In this document: piece by piece, positions 12,001-22,796 of the stretch
Numbering within the stretch: the first letter of the stretch is position 1
Layout of the letters: each line of letters begins with the position of its first letter
Origin: Marchantia polymorpha subsp. ruderalis
Lineage: Eukaryota; Streptophyta; Marchantiopsida; Marchantiales; Marchantiaceae
Assembly: GCA_037833965.1 (NCBI GenBank)
Contig: AP031355.1
Span: forward strand, 27,925,501-27,989,500
Direction: 5' to 3'
DNA: 64,000 nt
Made by a program: the position numbers and the translations under genes
The notes under the pieces: generated by a model
What the model saw: the letters and a program-made list of their open reading frames with translations, nothing else
Databases searched by the model: none
What the model was told of the DNA's origin: nothing

Positions 12001-13853
12001 ACGCACAGGCTAGACGCAGCCCTCGCGCAGGACCGATCGAGGGAGCAGGTGCTAACGGAGGAGCGGATTGTCTGTCCGCGGGACGAAATTCGGGTGCGCG
12101 ATGCGCAATTACACCCCGCGCAGACACATTCCGCTCGACCACCTTCGGCGGCGGACGTCGGCGGCGAAGAGGACACGGTCGACGCACGACAGGCGGATGA
12201 TGGGGATGTAGCACGGCCACATTCACCCACCGCCTTGGACATTTTAGCGGGGAGCAGCGAAGCTGCAGGAGTGCCTTCGGCGGCAGCACCCGTAGACAAC
12301 TCGCAGCCCCACTCGGGTCAGTTGCCAACGCAATCAATGGCGACCGAAATCCTTCCCTCGGATGATGACGTAGGAGGCTCCACAGAAGCAATGTCGGGAT
12401 CGGGAGACACCGAGGAGGAGGAGTAGGAAATTGTTGGAGCGCCGGCGGCGGCGCTCTCTGAGCAGGTAATACCTCTGCTGAGGTACTTGGATCGCAAATT
12501 TGATAAATACGCCGATCCACTCCAGCCGGGGTCCTACATCGAGTTAGTGCGCAGGCGGACTCGCACTAAAGTCCACACCAGCAAGCTACTAGCTAGGGTG
12601 GACCGGGAGCTGAAGGATTTACGGGAGAAGCATGCGTGTTTGTGGGGACAGTATAATCTCGTGCGGAACTCGCACACCCACTACGACGCATTGAAGCAGG
12701 CGAGACTGGAAGAACTCACCTGGGATGTGGTGAAGACCACGGAAGAACTGATTTCAGAGAAAACTCAGAATCAGTTTCTGTCAGAGGAGCTCGTGCAACA
12801 GACGCGGTTGTTAGTGGAGTGTCAGCTCGCACGACAGGCGGATGAGGATTTGATCCGCAAGCTGCAGTCGGAGTGCGGGGAATTGAGAGCTCAGCGTGCG
12901 GAGGCCGAATCGCAGTTGGTAGTAATTGAAGATGATCGCAGGCAAGAGGCAGATCGCACGAATGAGGAGATGGCGAGGTGAGTCGCCCACTGTCTCAAGG
13001 GCTACGCCCACTGGAAAGTGGCGGCGCAGGAGAAACTCACACTGCGTGAGTTGGAGCTTTGTGCAGCCGGGTTGTTGTCAGGTGACAGTAGGAGTCGGCG
13101 GAAGGTGGCGAAGAAGTTAGACTCTTTTCTGTCGAAGGCGCGGGATACAATGTCCACCCTCGAGGCGGAGGTGTCCGCGGCGTTGCTGCGTTTGGGACTG
13201 CGCAGTCGAGCGGAAGACGGGCAGGGTAGGGAGTTAGTGCGCGGCAGTCCGTCGCGCAGGAGGCGAAGCACAGGTTCCGCGGAGTGTAGTGTAGCGTAGT
13301 TCCGTGCAGGCGTGTAGCGTAGTGCAGTGTAGTGCTAGTTAGGACTTAGAAGGTATAAAGTAGTTCAAGGCGTCTTGCCTTGGGATCTTTCCCAACATCA
13401 GAAGTGCAGATCAGGAACTCATTTTCTCTGCGTGTTTGTGTCCTTAGTTTTGTCACCACGCACGAGGAGCTACACCTTGGCGTTCCGCATTTTGTAGCTG
13501 AAGGCCTTCGGCCGAATGTTCAGAGCTAGTACATTGGTTAGAGACTTGAGTAGTTCGGATCTACACCTGCGGGTGATTGCCGATGCTCAGAGCCAGTGAC
13601 TAGTTAGATACTTGAATAGTTTCGCCCCTACACCTTCGAGTGTTTGTTCCTCATTGTACTTGATTGTTTGTTCCTGATTGTATGCAGTCCAAACCGGGTT
13701 TCCTACGCTAGCAGCAAGCTAGTGGAAGTGTTGTAAAAGCCGGAGTTGGGAGTCACTACCCGCAGCTTCGCTGAGTGTACTCTTGAGAGACCTTCCCCCT
13801 GAAATCTTGAGTAGAGGTCCTAACGGATCTCTGGGTTGTGTTTCTGTAGTTTC

Positions 13854-13892
<39 letters not shown>

Positions 13893-14086
13893 GCTGCACT
13901 GTGCGACCTCCGAGTGCGCTCCGAGTGGACACTTGCAGTATTTCTGGGAGTGACAGTCGCCTGAGAATTAAAACTCCTCAATAGTCTGTTAAATGTGACA
14001 CTTTGTACCCTGTGTGTACCTCTGTCCCTGTGGATTCGACCTTTCTACCACTATATTGCAGTTTTAGCCTTTAGTGGGTTATTACA
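9051..14086 (+). mobile_element. Full-length family 1 LTR
   Basis: A 5036-bp LTR from the 5' terminus TGTGGTACCCCACTTTTGG to the 3' terminus GTGGGTTATTACA. In order it holds an AT-rich start, palindrome-rich U3 (about 9440-10130), the U3 reading-frame region (ATG at 10271 to about 13300, broken at a few points), the TATA box (13354-13360), a CAAGGC/GCCTTG hairpin (13366-13382), the R stem-loop, a GT tract (13856-13889) and U5. The flanking 5-mers differ (TTCTC left, CCTGG right) and no primer-binding site follows, so the copy probably reached this state by recombination rather than by a single clean insertion. Confidence 0.9.
9747..9774. repeat. GTACGGACC-type tandem palindromic nonamers
   Basis: About three adjacent nonamers built on the self-complementary core CCGTACGG lie in family 1 U3. 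Related sequence sits at the same place in other copies, for example near 16185-16205 and 50575-50600 on the opposite strand. Confidence 0.75.
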
Positions 14087-14361
14087 CCTGGAGCCAAGAC
14101 TAGAGAAAACCGTTCGCAGTAGGAAGAAACCTGAGAATAAGGAAATCGAGGAAGAAATTAAACTTGAGATATTTCTGAATGTGGACCTTGTTGATGAGTT
14201 TTTGTTAGAAGCTTTAGAGAAAACTAGCAACCTTGAGGAGAGTGGTCACTCTGCAAGCGTAGGTTGTCAAACGTCTGCAGAGATCTACTCGAGGAGAAAA
14301 GTGATTGTAGAACTTGACAATGAGAAGTCGGTTGAGGAATCTGCCAGCATGGCTGACGATG
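14087..14361 (+). mobile_element. Element G, left piece (upstream of gag)
   Basis: An AT-richer stretch unlike the LTRs around it, open on the plus strand and coding a charged peptide rich in Glu, Lys and Ser. It ends in CGATG, the TSD of the inserted LTR at 14362-16872, and the same element resumes at 16878 with a Gag domain. It is therefore best read as the internal region of an older Ty3/gypsy-type element. It is abutted on the left by the LTR end at 14086. Confidence 0.6.
14357..14361. repeat. Target-site duplication CGATG (left copy)
   Basis: CGATG directly precedes TGTAATAACCC at 14362 and recurs at 16873-16877 directly after GGGGTACCACA. This perfect 5-bp TSD defines both borders of the solo LTR. 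Confidence 0.92.
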
Positions 14362-14555
14362 TGTAATAACCCACTAAAGGCTAAAACTGCAATATAGTGG
14401 TAGAAAGGTCGAACCCACAGGGACAGAGGAACACACAGGGTACAAAGTGTCACGTTTAACAATCTATTGAGGAGTTTTAATTCTCAGGCGACTGTCACTC
14501 CCAGAAATACTGCAAGTGTCCACTCGGAGCGCACTCGGAGGTCGCACAGTGCAGC

Positions 14556-14590
<35 letters not shown>

Positions 14591-16872
14591 GAAACTACAG
14601 AAACACAACCCAGAGATCCGTTAGGACCTCTACTCAAGATTTCAGGGGGAAGGTCTCTCGAGAGTACACTCAGCGAAGCTGCGGGTAGTGACTCCCAACT
14701 CCGGCTTTTACAACACTTCCGCTAGCTTGCTGCTAGCGTAGGAAACCCGGTTTGGACTGCCTACTTCGGATCGAAGTCACTCAGACGCGGTGAACAACAC
14801 TCTCAACTCACAAAACGCGTAGAGAACACAGGTCCGCACTGAAGGACTCACTGAGAAACATTCCAGTAACACAACAACAGTCTATTGAAGAGTTTGAATT
14901 CTCAGGCACTTGTCATTCCCAGAAATACTACAGGGGTTACCCTCAAGGCACCTGCTGCAGCGTAACCTGAATTTACAACCAAGGCTTACCCGAAGTAGCA
15001 AAACTTCACTTTGGCATTCAGGGGAAAAATCCCAAAGGAGTACAATCAGAAAGAAACACTCGAAGGTGTAGGGGCGAAACTATTCAAGTATCTAACTAGT
15101 CACTGGCTCTGAGCATCGGCAGTCACCCGCAGGTGCAGATCCGAACTACTCAAGTCTCTAACCAATGTACTAGCTCTGAACATTCGGCCGAAGGCCTTCA
15201 GCTACAAAATGCGGAACGCTAAGTTGTAACTCCTCGTGCGTGGTGACAGAACTCAAGGACACAAACACGCAAAGGAAATGGGTTCCTGATCTGTACTTCT
15301 GAGTTTGGGAAAGAACCCAAGGCAAAACGCCTTGAACTATTTTATACCTTCTAAGTCCTAACTAGCACTACACTGCACTATCCCCATAGCAAGAAATCGA
15401 GCTTTCTTGCTATCAAGCGCTCCTCGAAAGCGCGCAGCCCGTTCTGTGGTAGACGAAGCGGCAGCATCCGCAATCGGCCCGGTCTCGTCATTGCGTTCCT
15501 GGAGTTCGCTCGCCCGCTCATTCTACTTCCGCACCGCTCGAGCTCCTTTCTTCCTCGGCAAACTCTAATCACCCTCAATTCCAAATCACGCGCACTCACT
15601 TCTCCCTCAATCACCAAGAAATCCTCTGTGCGGCGATGTCGAGAATGCTTAGCAGCCAGCAGATGGACGCGCGCAGCTCGCACAAGAGAATGGAATCGCA
15701 AATTCAAGAATGGGACGCTCTCCGCCGCCCGGTCGAAGGTCATGGTCGGCTCTTGCTCATGGAGGACGTCTCAATTGATGGCCGCGCCGGCTCTACGCTG
15801 AAACGGTCTCCGCTCTCACGCGCGGCTTCACGCTCCGCCGTCGCCGATTAAACTCTCACGCTCGAATTGGCGGATTTGAACTCCGCGTGCGTACTACACC
15901 GCGGACATGGGTGCGCAGCGCCGAAGGCGGGTTTTCCGCCTTGCGCGGTACACTCGTTCGTACCGCTCCTCAGCCAATCCCCTTCTGCCTCGACGCGTGT
16001 GTCCGCATGTCGGACAAAAGTTTAACTCCCGCCTGTGCGCAGGCAAATTCCGTCCGCGGCGACGCGCTGGCGCGGAAGGCGTTGACCGCGGTCAGCCGTC
16101 TCCGTCCAGACTGTCCATTCCTTGTCTCTTCGTCGGCGCTTCCGCCGCCGCAACTCCATCCGTCCAAGAGCGCATCCATCCGTCCCGTCCGTACGGTCCG
16201 TACGGATTTGACTATTCTGGCGGCTCCTTGCTCGCCTGCTTGTTGCGCTGGCGCAGAAGGCGCCGTACAATTTCTACCTCACAAGGCGCATTTCTAGGGC
16301 CCAAGGCGGATTTTCCGCCGACGCCGAAACGCCTGTGCACAGGCGGACGCCTGTGCGTAGGCAAACTTTGCGCCTACCTCAAACCCTATTTCGCCTGTGC
16401 ACAGGCGAACTTCCTTCGTCCGCGCATAGGACAAAACTTCTCCGCCTATGCGTAGGCGAAGAGCCGAGTATCTTACAACCTTCATAACTCCCGGAGTCCT
16501 TATCCGCTATTGGCGTTCTTGGGCTCGTTGGAATCAGTGCGTCGAGCTCTTTCCAACGAGACCCTAGCTAGGTCAAGGCGTCCGGGGGTTGACCTAAATA
16601 TGAAGGATTTCCCTACCGCCGCGGACGCAGCTCCGAAGGCGGGTTTTGCTCCTTGCGCCGTAGGGATCCTAACTGCAGAGCTCGCAGGGAGGGTGGTGCC
16701 CGTCCTTACTGCTGCACCCAACTCCTAGATTCTACGAGATTCCTCAAGAATCTCCACGATCTTCCGAATTCACTCTGTTTTGATGCACCGAAGGCTATTT
16801 ACATTGCTGCCAGGGTACAGTTTTCCAAAAATGTTTTAATTTCCTCAAAATTACCAAAAGTGGGGTACCACA
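14362..16872 (-). mobile_element. Shortened family 1 solo LTR ('Y') with perfect TSD
   Basis: A minus-strand LTR of 2511 bp, about half the usual length, with both family 1 termini and CGATG on either side. U5, the AC/GT tract (14559-14588), R, the hairpin and a reversed TATA (15341-15346) are kept. Most of the U3 reading frame is gone. Only its N-terminal stretch remains (15378-15743), adjoining an 11-bp inverted repeat. The palindrome-rich upstream U3 (about 15900-16450) is intact. It lies inside element G. This copy shows where family 1 LTRs begin and end. Confidence 0.93.
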
Positions 16873-16877
16873 CGATG
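16873..16877. repeat. Target-site duplication CGATG (right copy)
   Basis: It matches 14357-14361 exactly, closing the TSD of the solo LTR. Confidence 0.92.
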
Positions 16878-17540
16878 GAGGGAGAGCAGGCCCTCCTCCT
16901 AGTCCTCCCATAGACCCACTCGTGAGGCCAAGAGGCCTTCCTATTTAGGTTCCACAAAATTTGGCAGCTGTGGTCATGCCACCCAATCTGCCTAAGTTCT
17001 ATGGGACGAAGGATGAGGATCCTTCAAGGCACATGGAAAGATATGTTGAGAGGCTAGCCAGCTCTCTGATTACATATCCAGGTTATTGTTTGGTCTGGTT
17101 TCCTACTACCCTGGAAGGTGAGGCGTATGAGTGGTATAGGGATTATTCTGAAGGTCATTTTGAGGGATGGGACCAGATGCAAAGGGAGTTTTTGAATGAG
17201 TTTAGGCCTGAGGTGGGGCAGGGTACTGCATTGAGAGCTTTGGCATCATTAAAACAGGGAAGGGAAGAGGAAATCTCAGCTTACATTAGAAGATTTGATC
17301 TTGTCTGTGCACGTTTTGTGGGTACAATGCTCAATGACGATACGCTGAGACAATTTTTTATACAAGGATTTTTCAAAGCTGCGACCATAAGAGGTGTGTT
17401 AGAGAGAAGCCCTCAAACTCTTGCTGAGGCCAAGATGGCTGCCAGAGAGATAGAGAACATTGACAAGGACTATGATAGATTGTGGAGGAAGGAGGATGAA
17501 TCCATTCCTCAGTTCATCCCAATTCGTCCAAGAGCAACTG
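16878..17540 (+). mobile_element. Element G, gag region
   Basis: The frame with an ATG near 16976 encodes a typical plant Ty3/gypsy Gag (Retrotrans_gag-type) domain: LPKFYG near the start, then a W-containing stretch (GEAYEWYRDYSEGHFEGWDQ), a FLNEFRP motif, SLKQGREEEISAYIRRF and a FIQGF motif. This domain builds the capsid-like particle. The frame is cut at 17540 by the family 1 LTR 'Z'. No zinc knuckle, protease or polymerase part of G is in the window. It is a fossil interrupted by two LTR insertions. Confidence 0.82.
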
Positions 17541-19422
17541 TGTAATAATCCACTAAAGGCTAAAACTGCAATATAGTGGTAGAAAGGTCGAACCCACAGG
17601 GACAGAGGAACACACAGGGTACAAAGTGTCACGTTTAACAGACTATTGAGGAGTTTGAATTCTCAGGCGACTGTCACTCCCAGAAATACTGCAAGTGTCC
17701 ACTCGGAGCGCACTCGGAGGTCGCACAGTGCAGTGTAACACACACACACACACACCTGAAACTACAGAAACACAACCCAGAGATCCGTTAGGACCTCTAC
17801 TCAAGATTTCAGGGGGAAAGTCTCTCAAGAGTACACTCAGCGAAGCTGCGGGTAGTGACTCCCAATTCCGGCTTTTACAACACTTCCACTAGCTTGCTGC
17901 TAGCGTAGGAAACCCGGTTTGGACTGCCTACTTCGGATCGAAGTCACTCATACGCGGTGAACAACACTCTCAACTCACAAAACGCGTAGAGAACACAGGT
18001 CCGCACTGAGGGACTCACTAAGAAACATTCCAGTAACACAACAACAGTCTATTGAAGAGTTTGAATTCTCAGGCACTTGTCATTCCCAGAAATACTACAG
18101 GGGTTACCCTCAAGGCACATGTTGCAGCGTAACCTGAATTTACAACCAAGGCTTACACGAAGTAGCAAAACTTCACTTTGGCATTGAGGGGAAAAATCCC
18201 GAAGGAGTACAACCAGAAACAAGCACTCGAAGGTGTAGGGGCGAAACTATTCAAGTATCTAACTAGTCACTGGCTTTGAGCATCGGCAGTCACCCGCAAG
18301 TGTAGATCCGAACTACTGAAGTCTCTAACCAATGTACTAGCTCTGAACATTCGGCCGAAGGCCTTCAGCTACAAAATGCGGAACGCCAAGTTGTAGCTCC
18401 TCTTGCGTGGTGACAGACTAAGGACACAAACACGCAGAGAAAATGAGTTCCTGATCTGTACTTCTGAAATTGGGAAAGAACCCAAGGCAAAGCGCCTTGA
18501 ACTACTTCATACCTTCTAAGTCCTAACTAACACTACACTGCACTACACTATGCGCCGGCACGGAACCACGCTACACTACACTCCGTAGAACCTTTGCTAC
18601 GTCTCCTACGCGATGGACTGCCGCGCACTAACTCCCTACCTCGCCAGCCCTCCGCTCGACTGCGCAGTCCTAACTGCTGCAACTCCGCGGAGACCTCCAC
18701 CTCGAGGGTGGACATGGTATCCCGCGCCTTCGACAGAAAAGCGTCTAACTGCTTTGCCACCTTCCGCCGACTCCTGCTGTCGCCTGCCAACAACCCTGCT
18801 GCGCGAAGCTCTAACTCACGCAGTGTGAGTTTCTCCTGCACCGCCACTTCCCAGTGGGCGTAGCCCTTGAGACAGTGGGCGACACGCCTCGCCATCTCCT
18901 CCTTCGTGCGATCTGCCTCTCGCCTGCGATCCTCTTCAATTACCACCAACTGCGATTCGGCCTCCGCACGCTGCGCTCTCAATTCACCACACTCTGACTG
19001 TAGCCTGCGGAATAAATCCTCATCCGCCTGTCGTGCGAGCTGACACTCCGCCAACAAACGCGTCTGTCGCACGAGCTCCTCTAACAGAATCTGATTCTGA
19101 GTTTTCTCAGACATCAAATCCGTCGTGGTCTTCACCACATCCCTGGTGAGCTCTTCCAGTCTCTCCTTCTTCATCCTGTCGAGGGCGTGCGATTTCCTCA
19201 CAAGGTTGTACTGACCCCACAAACAGGCATGCTTCTCCCTCAAATCCTTCAACTCCTGGTCCGTCCTAGCTAGTAGCTTGCTAGTGTGGACTTTAGTGCG
19301 AGTCCGCCTGCGCACTAATTCGATGTAAGATCCCGGCTGAAGTGGATCGGCGTATTTATCAAATTTGCAATCCAAGTACTTCAGCAACGGTATCACCTAC
19401 TCAGAGAGCGCCGCCGCCGGCG
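17541..19422 (-). mobile_element. Family 1 LTR 'Z', part 1 (U5, R, promoter, C-terminal frame)
   Basis: Starts TGTAATAATCCACTAAAGG inside element G. Minus-strand U5/R with an AC tract (17738-17755), the CAAGGC-type hairpin near 18485-18500, and the C-terminal part of the U3 frame (18548-19396). It is interrupted at 19422 by LTR 'W' and resumes at 51272. The host gag sequence stops abruptly at the left border, giving a clean insertion junction. The right border of Z lies beyond LTR Q, outside the window. Confidence 0.85.
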
Positions 19423-20191
19423 TGTAATAACCCACTAAAGGCTAAAACTGCAATATAGTGGTAGAAAGGTCGAACCCACAGGGACAGAGGAACACACAGG
19501 GTACAAAGTGTCACGTTTAACAGACTATTGAGGAGTTTGAATTCTCAGGCGACTGTCACTCCCAGAAATACTGCAAGTGTCCACTCGGAGCGCACTCGGA
19601 GGTCGCACAGTGCAGCGTAACACACACACACACACACACACACACCTGAAACTACAGAAACACAACCCAGAGATCCGTTAGGACCTCTACTCAAGATTTC
19701 AGGGGGAAAGTCTCTCAAGAGTACACTCAGCGAAGCTGCGGGTAGTGACTCCCAACTCCGGCTTTTACAGCACTTCCACTAGCTTGCTGCTAGCGTAGGA
19801 AACCCGGTTTGGACTGCCTACTTCGGATCGAAGTCACTCATACGCGGTGAACAACACTCTCAACTCACAAAACGCGCAGAGAACACAGGTCCGCACTGAG
19901 GGACTCATTAAGAAACATTCCAGTAACACAACAACAGTCTATTGAAGAGTTTGAATTCTCAGGCACTTGTCATTCCCAGAAATACTACAGGGGTTACCCT
20001 CAAGGCACCTGCTGCAGCGTAACCTGAATTTACAACCAAGGCTTACCCGAAGTAACAAAACTTCACTTTGGCATTGAGGGAAAAAATCCCGAAGGAGTAC
20101 AATCAGAAAGAAACACTCGAAGGTGTAGGGGCGAAACTATTCAAGTATCTAACTAGTCACTGGCTCTGAGCATCGGCAATCACCCGCAGGT
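19423..20191 (-). mobile_element. Family 1 LTR 'W', part 1 (U5 and part of R)
   Basis: Starts TGTAATAACCCACTAAAGG at 19423, with CGGCG just before it. The matching right flank after the far end of W is CGACG (51267-51271), a TSD with one mismatch. It holds an AC tract (19620-19645) and U5. It is interrupted at 20191 within CACCCGCAGGT by a 26.8-kb family 2 element and resumes at 47043. Confidence 0.9.
20187..20191. repeat. Target-site duplication CAGGT (left copy)
   Basis: CAGGT precedes TGTAATAACCC at 20192 and recurs at 47038-47042 right after GTGTTACCACA. The W sequence is continuous across the two sites, so everything from 20192 to 47037 entered W as an insertion or grew inside one. Confidence 0.93.
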
Positions 20192-21553
20192 TGTAATAAC
20201 CCACCAAAGGCTAAAACTGCAGTATGGTGGTAAAAAGATCGAACCCACACAGACAGAGGCAACACACAGAGTAAAAGTGTCATGTTTAACAGACTTTTGT
20301 AGAGTTTGAATTCTAGGCGACTGTCACTCCCAGAAATACTGCAGTGCTCGACTCGGAGGAGGATCTCGACTCGGAGGATGCTCGGAGGATGCACGGTACA
20401 GCGTGGTCACTCAACACACACACACACACCTGAAACTGGCAAAAGCACAACTCGGAGGTCGGTCAGGACCTCAGCTTCGGATTTCAGGAGGAAAGTGCCT
20501 CAAAAGTTCACTTAGAGGTTCTGCAGGTAGTGACTCCCACTCCGGCTTTTACTGCCCTTCCGCCAGGAACTAGCGTAGGGTACCCGGACTGGACTTCCCA
20601 CTTCGGAACGAAGCCTCTTCATACGCCGTGGACGTCACCCTCGACTCTCACACCAAACGCAGGGAGTGCAGACCCGACTGAGAACTTAACTGAGACACGA
20701 TCCAGTAACACACACACAACCTGAATTGCAAACCAAGGTTTACACGAAGTAATAAAACTTCACTTTGGCATTCAGGGGAAACTTCCCGTAGGAGTACAAT
20801 CAGGATATGTCACTCGAAGGAGTAAGGGGGAACTGTTCAAGCTTCTAACTCGCAGCCGGCTCTGAGCATCAGAAATCACCCGCAGGTGCAGATCCGCACT
20901 ACTCAAGTCTCTAACCGGGTACTAGCTCTGAACATTCAGCCGAAGGCCTTCAACTACAACATACGGTAACTTCGCTATGCTGCAGCTTCTCTACGTGGTG
21001 CCAGGACCAAAATGCACAAACACGCGAAGAAAGTGAGTTCCTGATCTGCACTTCCGAAACTGGAAGAGTCCCAAGGCAAAACGCCTTGATCTACTTTATA
21101 CCCTCAAAGGTCCTAACTAACACTACGCTATCCTATCTACTACTCGCAACATCTGCGCGAAACCAAACTATACTACTGCACTCGGCGGATCCGGTGCTGC
21201 GCCTCCTGCGCGCCAGACTGCTCCGCTCGCTGTCTCTACCTTGCCAGTCTTCCGACCGGCTGCGCAACCGCAGGCGTCGGAGGGCTGCAGTGACTTCCGA
21301 CTCTAAGTGCGCCATAGTGTCGCGCGCACCCGACAAGAAGGTTTCTAATTTCCTCGCTACTCGCCGCCGACTCCGACTGTCACCCTCCGTCAAAGCCGCC
21401 GCCCGAAGCTCGAACTCCCTGAGTGTGATCCTCTCTTGAGCTGCCACCTCCCAATGGGCGTATCCTTTTAGACAGTGAGTCATCCGCGTCGCCAACTCTT
21501 CTCGCGCCCGGCAGCTGCCTTCCACCTCTGCTAGCTGCATTTCCACTTCCGCA
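20192..21553 (-). mobile_element. Family 2 3' LTR piece ('V')
   Basis: Minus-strand U5 with an AC tract (20414-20429), R with the ring of motifs shared with other family 2 copies, reversed TATA (21095-21100) and the C-terminal U3 frame (about 21133-21546). It is cut at 21553 by the family 1 LTR at 21554. Part of its upstream U3 may be the piece at 27412-27880. Confidence 0.85.
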
Positions 21554-22060
21554 TGTGGTACCCCACTTTTGGCAATTTTGAGGAAATTAAAACATTTTTG
21601 GAAAACTGTACCCTGGCAGCATTGTAAATAGCCTTCGGTACATCAAAACAGAGTGAATTCGGAAGATCGCGGGGATTCTCGAGGGATCTTGTAGAATCTG
21701 GGATTTGGGGTGCCGCAGTAAGGACAGGCTCCACCCTCCCTGCGAGCTCCGCAGTTAGGATCTCTACAGCGCAAGGCGCAAAATCCGCCTTCGGAGGTTG
21801 CGTCCGCGGCTGTAGGGAAACCCCCCGTAATTAGGTAAACCCTCGGGCGCCCTGACCAAGTTAGGGTCCCGTTGGAAAGAGCTCGACGCGCTGATTCTAA
21901 CGAGCCCAAGAACGCTTGGAACGGACGAGGACTTAGGGAGTTATCGCTACTGGAAGAAACGGAGGCGGTCGCCTACGGCGGAAGGAGTTCGCCACCGGCG
22001 CGAATTCCGCCTACGCGGAAGGCGGAATCAAGTTTTGTCCTATGCACGGACGAAGGCGTT

Positions 22061-22076
22061 CGCCTGTGCACAGGCG
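22061..22076. repeat. Perfect 16-bp palindrome CGCCTGTGCACAGGCG
   Basis: One well-formed member of a large set of short palindromes in family 1 U3. Identical copies occur at 59341-59356 and elsewhere. A sister form, CGCCTACGCGTAGGCG, occurs at 9558-9573, and mixed halves (CGCCTACGCACAGGCG) are frequent. Confidence 0.9.
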
Positions 22077-22796
22077 AAGTAGGGTTAGGGAAGGCGCGAA
22101 GTCCGCCTACGCACAGGCGTTCGCCTGCGCACAGGCACTTCGGCGTCGGCGGAAAATCCGCCTTGGGCCCTAGAAATGCGCCTTGTGAGGTAGAAAGTGT
22201 ACGGCGCCTTCCGCGCCAGCGCAGCGCCGCGTACGTCGGAAGAGCCGCCAGAGTAATCCAACAGGTACGGACCGTGCGGACGGCAGGGTGGATGCGCTCT
22301 TGGACGGACGGAGTTGCGGCGGCGGAAGCGTCAACGGAGAGACAAGGAACGGACAGACTGGACGGAGACGGCTGACCACGGTCAACGCCTTCCGCGCCAG
22401 CGCAGCGCCGCGGACGAAATTCGCCTGCGCACAGGCGAACGCCTGTGCACAGGAGGATGGAGTTCCGCACCGGCGGAGGATCCACCGAGGCTTCCGCCTG
22501 CGCACAGGCAGGAGTTGAATTTTTGTCCGACATGCGGACACACGCGTCAAGGCAGAAGGAGATTGGCCGAGGGGCGGTACGAACAAGTGTACCGCGCAAG
22601 GCGGAAAACTCGCCTTCGGCGCTACGCCCCCATGTCCGGAGGGTGACACGCTCGCGGAGTTCAAATCCGCCAATTCGAGCGTGAGAGTTTAATCGACGAC
22701 GGCGGAGCGTGAAGCCGCGCGTGAGAGCGAAGACCGTTCCAGCGTACAGCCGGCGCGGCCATCAAGTGAGACGTTCTTCACGACCAAGAGCCGACC

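Noticed and set aside
14087-14361. A host gene exon interrupted by LTRs
   Set aside because: The continuation after the solo LTR leads into a Gag domain, so it belongs to element G.
14362-16872. A DNA transposon with terminal inverted repeats (TGTAATAACCC against TGTGGTACCCC)
   Set aside because: The end similarity is short and imperfect. The 5-bp TSD, TG/CA ends, TATA box, and especially the primer-binding site and gag following the same end at 26940 and 32935, fit an LTR.
22000-22620. A CRISPR-like array of palindromic repeats
   Set aside because: Units vary, spacing is irregular, spacers are not unique and the setting is a plant LTR. They are short palindromes within U3.
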